Below are positions 61,211 through 64,000 of a stretch of 64,000 bases of DNA, one piece after another. A model generated the notes under the pieces. The model had not been told where the DNA came from. It was given only the letters and a program-made list of their open reading frames with translations, and made no database searches. This DNA comes from Doris montereyensis. Taxonomy: Eukaryota > Mollusca > Gastropoda > Nudibranchia > Dorididae. The DNA is taken from contig JAXRKP010000256.1 of the NCBI GenBank assembly GCA_037039925.1, positions 92,501 to 156,500 on the forward strand, given 5' to 3'. The translations under genes and the position numbers were made by a program. Position 1 is the first letter of the stretch; each line of letters begins with the position of its first letter.

Positions 61211-62532
61211 GAGAGAGACACACGAAGAGAGTAAGACTAGTAAGAGTGAGGGAGCACATGACCAGTACAAAAGGAGCTATCAAAATGGGTTTGTTTTCAT
61301 TCATTTATTCAAGTCAAATACATGTAGTCCATAATGTACATAAGTGGTGTCTTGTTCTGAAACATAATGTGTTATTCTTTTATGTTAAAAATACAATAAA
61401 CCAAATAGCAAAAAACAAACCGAGGATAATTAGAATTTCTTTCTTTGTAAGAGAACGGAATGTAAATGTAAGTCAGTGTATAATTTCTTCCCAATCAAAG
61501 GAATTATAGCCTTGAGACTGAGACTTATGCCTATGGTGCCAGACTTTAGATGAATATATGATATTAATATAATATGCCCTAATTGCCAGGACACTGAAAT
61601 TGAGCAGGATGGGTGACACAGGATCAGTGCCTCATGCATTACGTTTGTATAAATAAAACTAAAACTAACTGGAATAACTGATACCGAAAGAAAGATAAAT
61701 GATAAAAAAGACAATTTGAAAAATTACATGATGCAATTTCAGGCAATTATCTGACCTTGAGGCAAAACATCAATAGAATCATTAATTCAAGATTTTTTTT
61801 ATCCTCCTCACAGGAAATTTGATTTGATACTTAAAAAAAAAGAAACCAATCTATTCTTTTGTTAACAATTCCGTTCTCTAATTTTATTTTTTTTGTAAAT
61901 TTTTGTTCCTTCTTCTGCTCATACGTTTAACAGACAATCATAGATTTGGTTGTAGTAAGCTAGCAGCAACATTGAAACAGGCTATCATAAAGTTTGAAAC
62001 ATTCATGGAGACAGCAAATTCCCCCTCAGCTGACATCCCCTTATTTATTTGCCCTTTATTTTGCTCTTAATGTCAATTTTTAAGAATTTTTGTTTGCTCG
62101 TTTTCTCATAATCATAATATGAGAGTAGCAAAAACACTAGTCTTGAAATTTGTAAATGGGTCATGTTGCTAATATCATCATGTTGTTTGCACGTAATAAT
62201 CACATTCTATGTAACTTGTGAGACATAACAAGGCATTATAAAACAAAACAACAAAAACTGACAGTCGCAGACAGGCAAAAGAAACAATAAGAAAAAGAAT
62301 AAGATGAAGGAAAGTCTCAGAAGAAGGGTTGGCATTACAGAAATATATCACAGCTCTTGAAATCTTTATGGAAAAAAATATAAATTTAATTTGGCAAAAA
62401 ACGAAGGATTGAATGTTCCCTTCCGTTTCTAACACAACGCAGAGGAATTTTAAAGCTTACTTCAAAGCCATCTATTTCATAATCATTGTATTAAAACTCT
62501 AACAGCCTCCTCCTGCTTTTTATAAATAATAC
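61211..62532. other. No gene recognised
   Basis: AT-rich sequence. The right part could be the long 3' flank of the minus-strand gene whose last exon lies at 62926-62999. Confidence 0.4.
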
Positions 62533-62538
62533 TTTATT
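62533..62538 (-). terminator. Candidate poly(A) signal for the minus-strand gene
   Basis: AATAAA on the complement, 388 bases downstream of the proposed stop codon at 62926-62928. The hexamer is common in AT-rich DNA, so this is only a candidate. Confidence 0.25.
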
Positions 62539-62925
62539 TTATGTTATTATTTTATAGAGATTGCAAACAGGAAGTAATTGATTGTGGCATTTACAATGTA
62601 TTTAGGGAATTTAGTTAATTTAGTTATATAACGATGCTACGGTACCAACAAAGGCAAGTCGGATGAAAGCAAAGGTCTTGCAAAACATTCATCTTTTAAA
62701 AAAAACTATTCGTTTTGTCTTTGACAACAATGTCGGATCTAAATTTCCTAAATTCGATGTGGTTTTTTTTTTTTGGGGTGGGGGGGGGATGTGTTTGTTT
62801 ATCTTGATACGGATTAACAAATACCAAAAATACGAATTTCATAAGGAAAACGTGACACGTCACTGTTGCTAGATTTAAATCAATCCTGGATGTGAAGCTA
62901 AATGTAAACTAAACTTAAGTTTTCT

Positions 62926-62999
62926 CTAGCGTCTGGAGGAGGCTCTAGAGGAGGCATGGCTTCCTTGACTTGAAATTGAACTACGGGCAGAACCGGGAC
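62926..62999 (-). CDS. Putative last coding exon of an unidentified minus-strand gene (partial)
   Basis: On the complement a good acceptor, TTTTTTCCTTTCTCCAG, ends at 63000. The exon continues with two bases completing a codon, then 23 codons reading PGSARSSISSQGSHASSRAS and SRR, and a TAG stop (62926-62928). The Ser/Arg-rich, codon-regular ending right after a textbook acceptor looks like the C-terminal tail of a real protein, entered in phase 1. Nothing in 23 residues identifies the family. Upstream exons would lie beyond the right window edge or in the last kilobase, where I found none. Confidence 0.5.
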
Positions 63000-63000
63000 C

Positions 63001-64000
63001 TGGAGAAAGGAAAAAAACTGCTTTGTTAACTGTTACAACAATATCTATCATTACATTATATATATATACACACACATATAATTCTGAGTTGGTCGTTCTT
63101 TGAACATCAAAAGCTCTGTCACCAGTCCATTGAGATTAAACATATTTTGCATTTGGGTTCTAAATGATTCCAAGATCAATTTCTTTTGATAAATTCTTTT
63201 ACCACAAAAAGACGCTTAATGGGGAAATTTTATTTGTTTCCCCGTCTTTGTACAGAATTTTCAACCGCTTTTAAACAGGTTTTATAATTCAAAAGTAGGA
63301 ATAATATTGTTTATGCCTGCCTGCATAACCTCAGTATTGAGTAGTGACTCCATCTAATAATTTTAATTGTATCTGATAATATTGCCCTAGGTATGACAAG
63401 CTTGTTATAATAATATAATATGTATATCAGATGGCCCCATACAAAAAAGGTGAGCTAGCCATACTCATCCTTGAATGAGGGAAAATCTGAGTCGAGTTGG
63501 GCCCAGATTTTTCTTAGCATGCTACACCACACAGTGCGGTAATTTAATATTTTATACTAATTGCTATTTACTTTCACCAAGTCTGAGATGACTAAGATAT
63601 TTTATTTCATTGCTGGTTCAACAAGAAGGCCATGAAAAGTTTGCCAAGATTGGTAATCAATCAAACTTTTAACTCTTGTCTGTGGAAGGCTGACCAGATG
63701 CTCTACTGACTCAGCTACCGGCATCTCATGGCTCAAAAGAGGAGCATAGCGTCTCAGATATTACAATGGATATTAATTAGTGATGATAGAAGGTACCACA
63801 AGCCAACTTTTCAAAATGCTCAGAGAGTAAATCCAGTGATATATTCAGACAGACATTGTAAATACAAGAACAACACACTTTACTTCAACAAAATCTAATA
63901 ATAAATAACCAAGATATGAATTTTTGAAGTTTTATTTGGACGTAATGTTTTAAGTCCGTTTTCCTGAACAATTTCGGTCGATTTGAACTATTAAATAACT
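63001..64000. other. Right end, probable intron of the minus-strand gene
   Basis: AT-rich with a TATA/CACA microsatellite at 63055-63078. No further exon is recognised. Confidence 0.35.
63676..63728 (-). mobile_element. tRNA-like SINE head (uncertain)
   Basis: On the complement GGTAGCTGAGTCAGTAGAGC, ATCTGGTCAG resembles a tRNA 5' half with A box TAGCTGAGTCAG. No B box follows at the right distance, so this is not a tRNA gene and is at best a truncated SINE. Confidence 0.35.

Overview
The window looks like nuclear DNA of a lophotrochozoan invertebrate, most likely a marine gastropod mollusc. Reasons: spliced GT-AG gene structure, very dense tandem repeats and microsatellites, tRNA-derived SINEs, fragments of several non-LTR retrotransposon lineages, TIR DNA transposons, and a constant scatter of AGATCTAG-type words. 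The species cannot be named from the sequence. Four apparent frame breaks in an otherwise conserved gene suggest residual indel errors in a long-read assembly, though true decay is not excluded.

The one gene I can reconstruct is a plus-strand PA-TM-RING E3 ubiquitin ligase of the RNF13/RNF167 (Goliath) family. It has ten coding-exon positions between 14764 and 34815: signal peptide, PA domain, transmembrane helix, RING-H2 finger split over two exons, acidic serine tail and long basic C-terminal tail. One PA-domain exon exists in two versions, 4a (18190-18274) and 4b (18722-18815), with the same phases. Only one of them at a time keeps the reading frame, so this is a strong candidate for mutually exclusive splicing. 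Possible promoters with 5' noncoding exons lie near 8.26 kb and, less certainly, 4.65-5.03 kb.

Layout: 1-1.3 kb microsatellites and a 48-bp minisatellite; 1.7-4.4 kb a decayed non-LTR element; 4.4-14.7 kb candidate promoters, LINE/SINE pieces and nested hAT-like elements; 14.7-35 kb the E3 ligase gene, its introns filled with transposons (a Tc1/mariner-like copy ends 24 bp before exon 8) and a 2.9-kb array of 46-bp repeats in intron 6; 35-39.9 kb AT-rich 3' flank with one small TIR element; 39.9-58.5 kb an almost continuous cluster of eight different minisatellite arrays (units 59, 30, 21, 45, 25, 36, 50/54 and 26 bp); 58.7-60 kb an endonuclease fragment of a minus-strand LINE with a 69-bp repeated leader; 60.8-61.2 kb a long GA tract; 62.9-63.0 kb the likely last coding exon of an unidentified minus-strand gene that continues beyond the right edge.

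The items most worth a second look are the exon 4a/4b pair, the transposon abutting exon 8, the recurring 6-bp target duplications of CAG...CTG elements, and the minisatellite cluster with its higher-order structure and its repeated contact with one dispersed repeat, here called family B.
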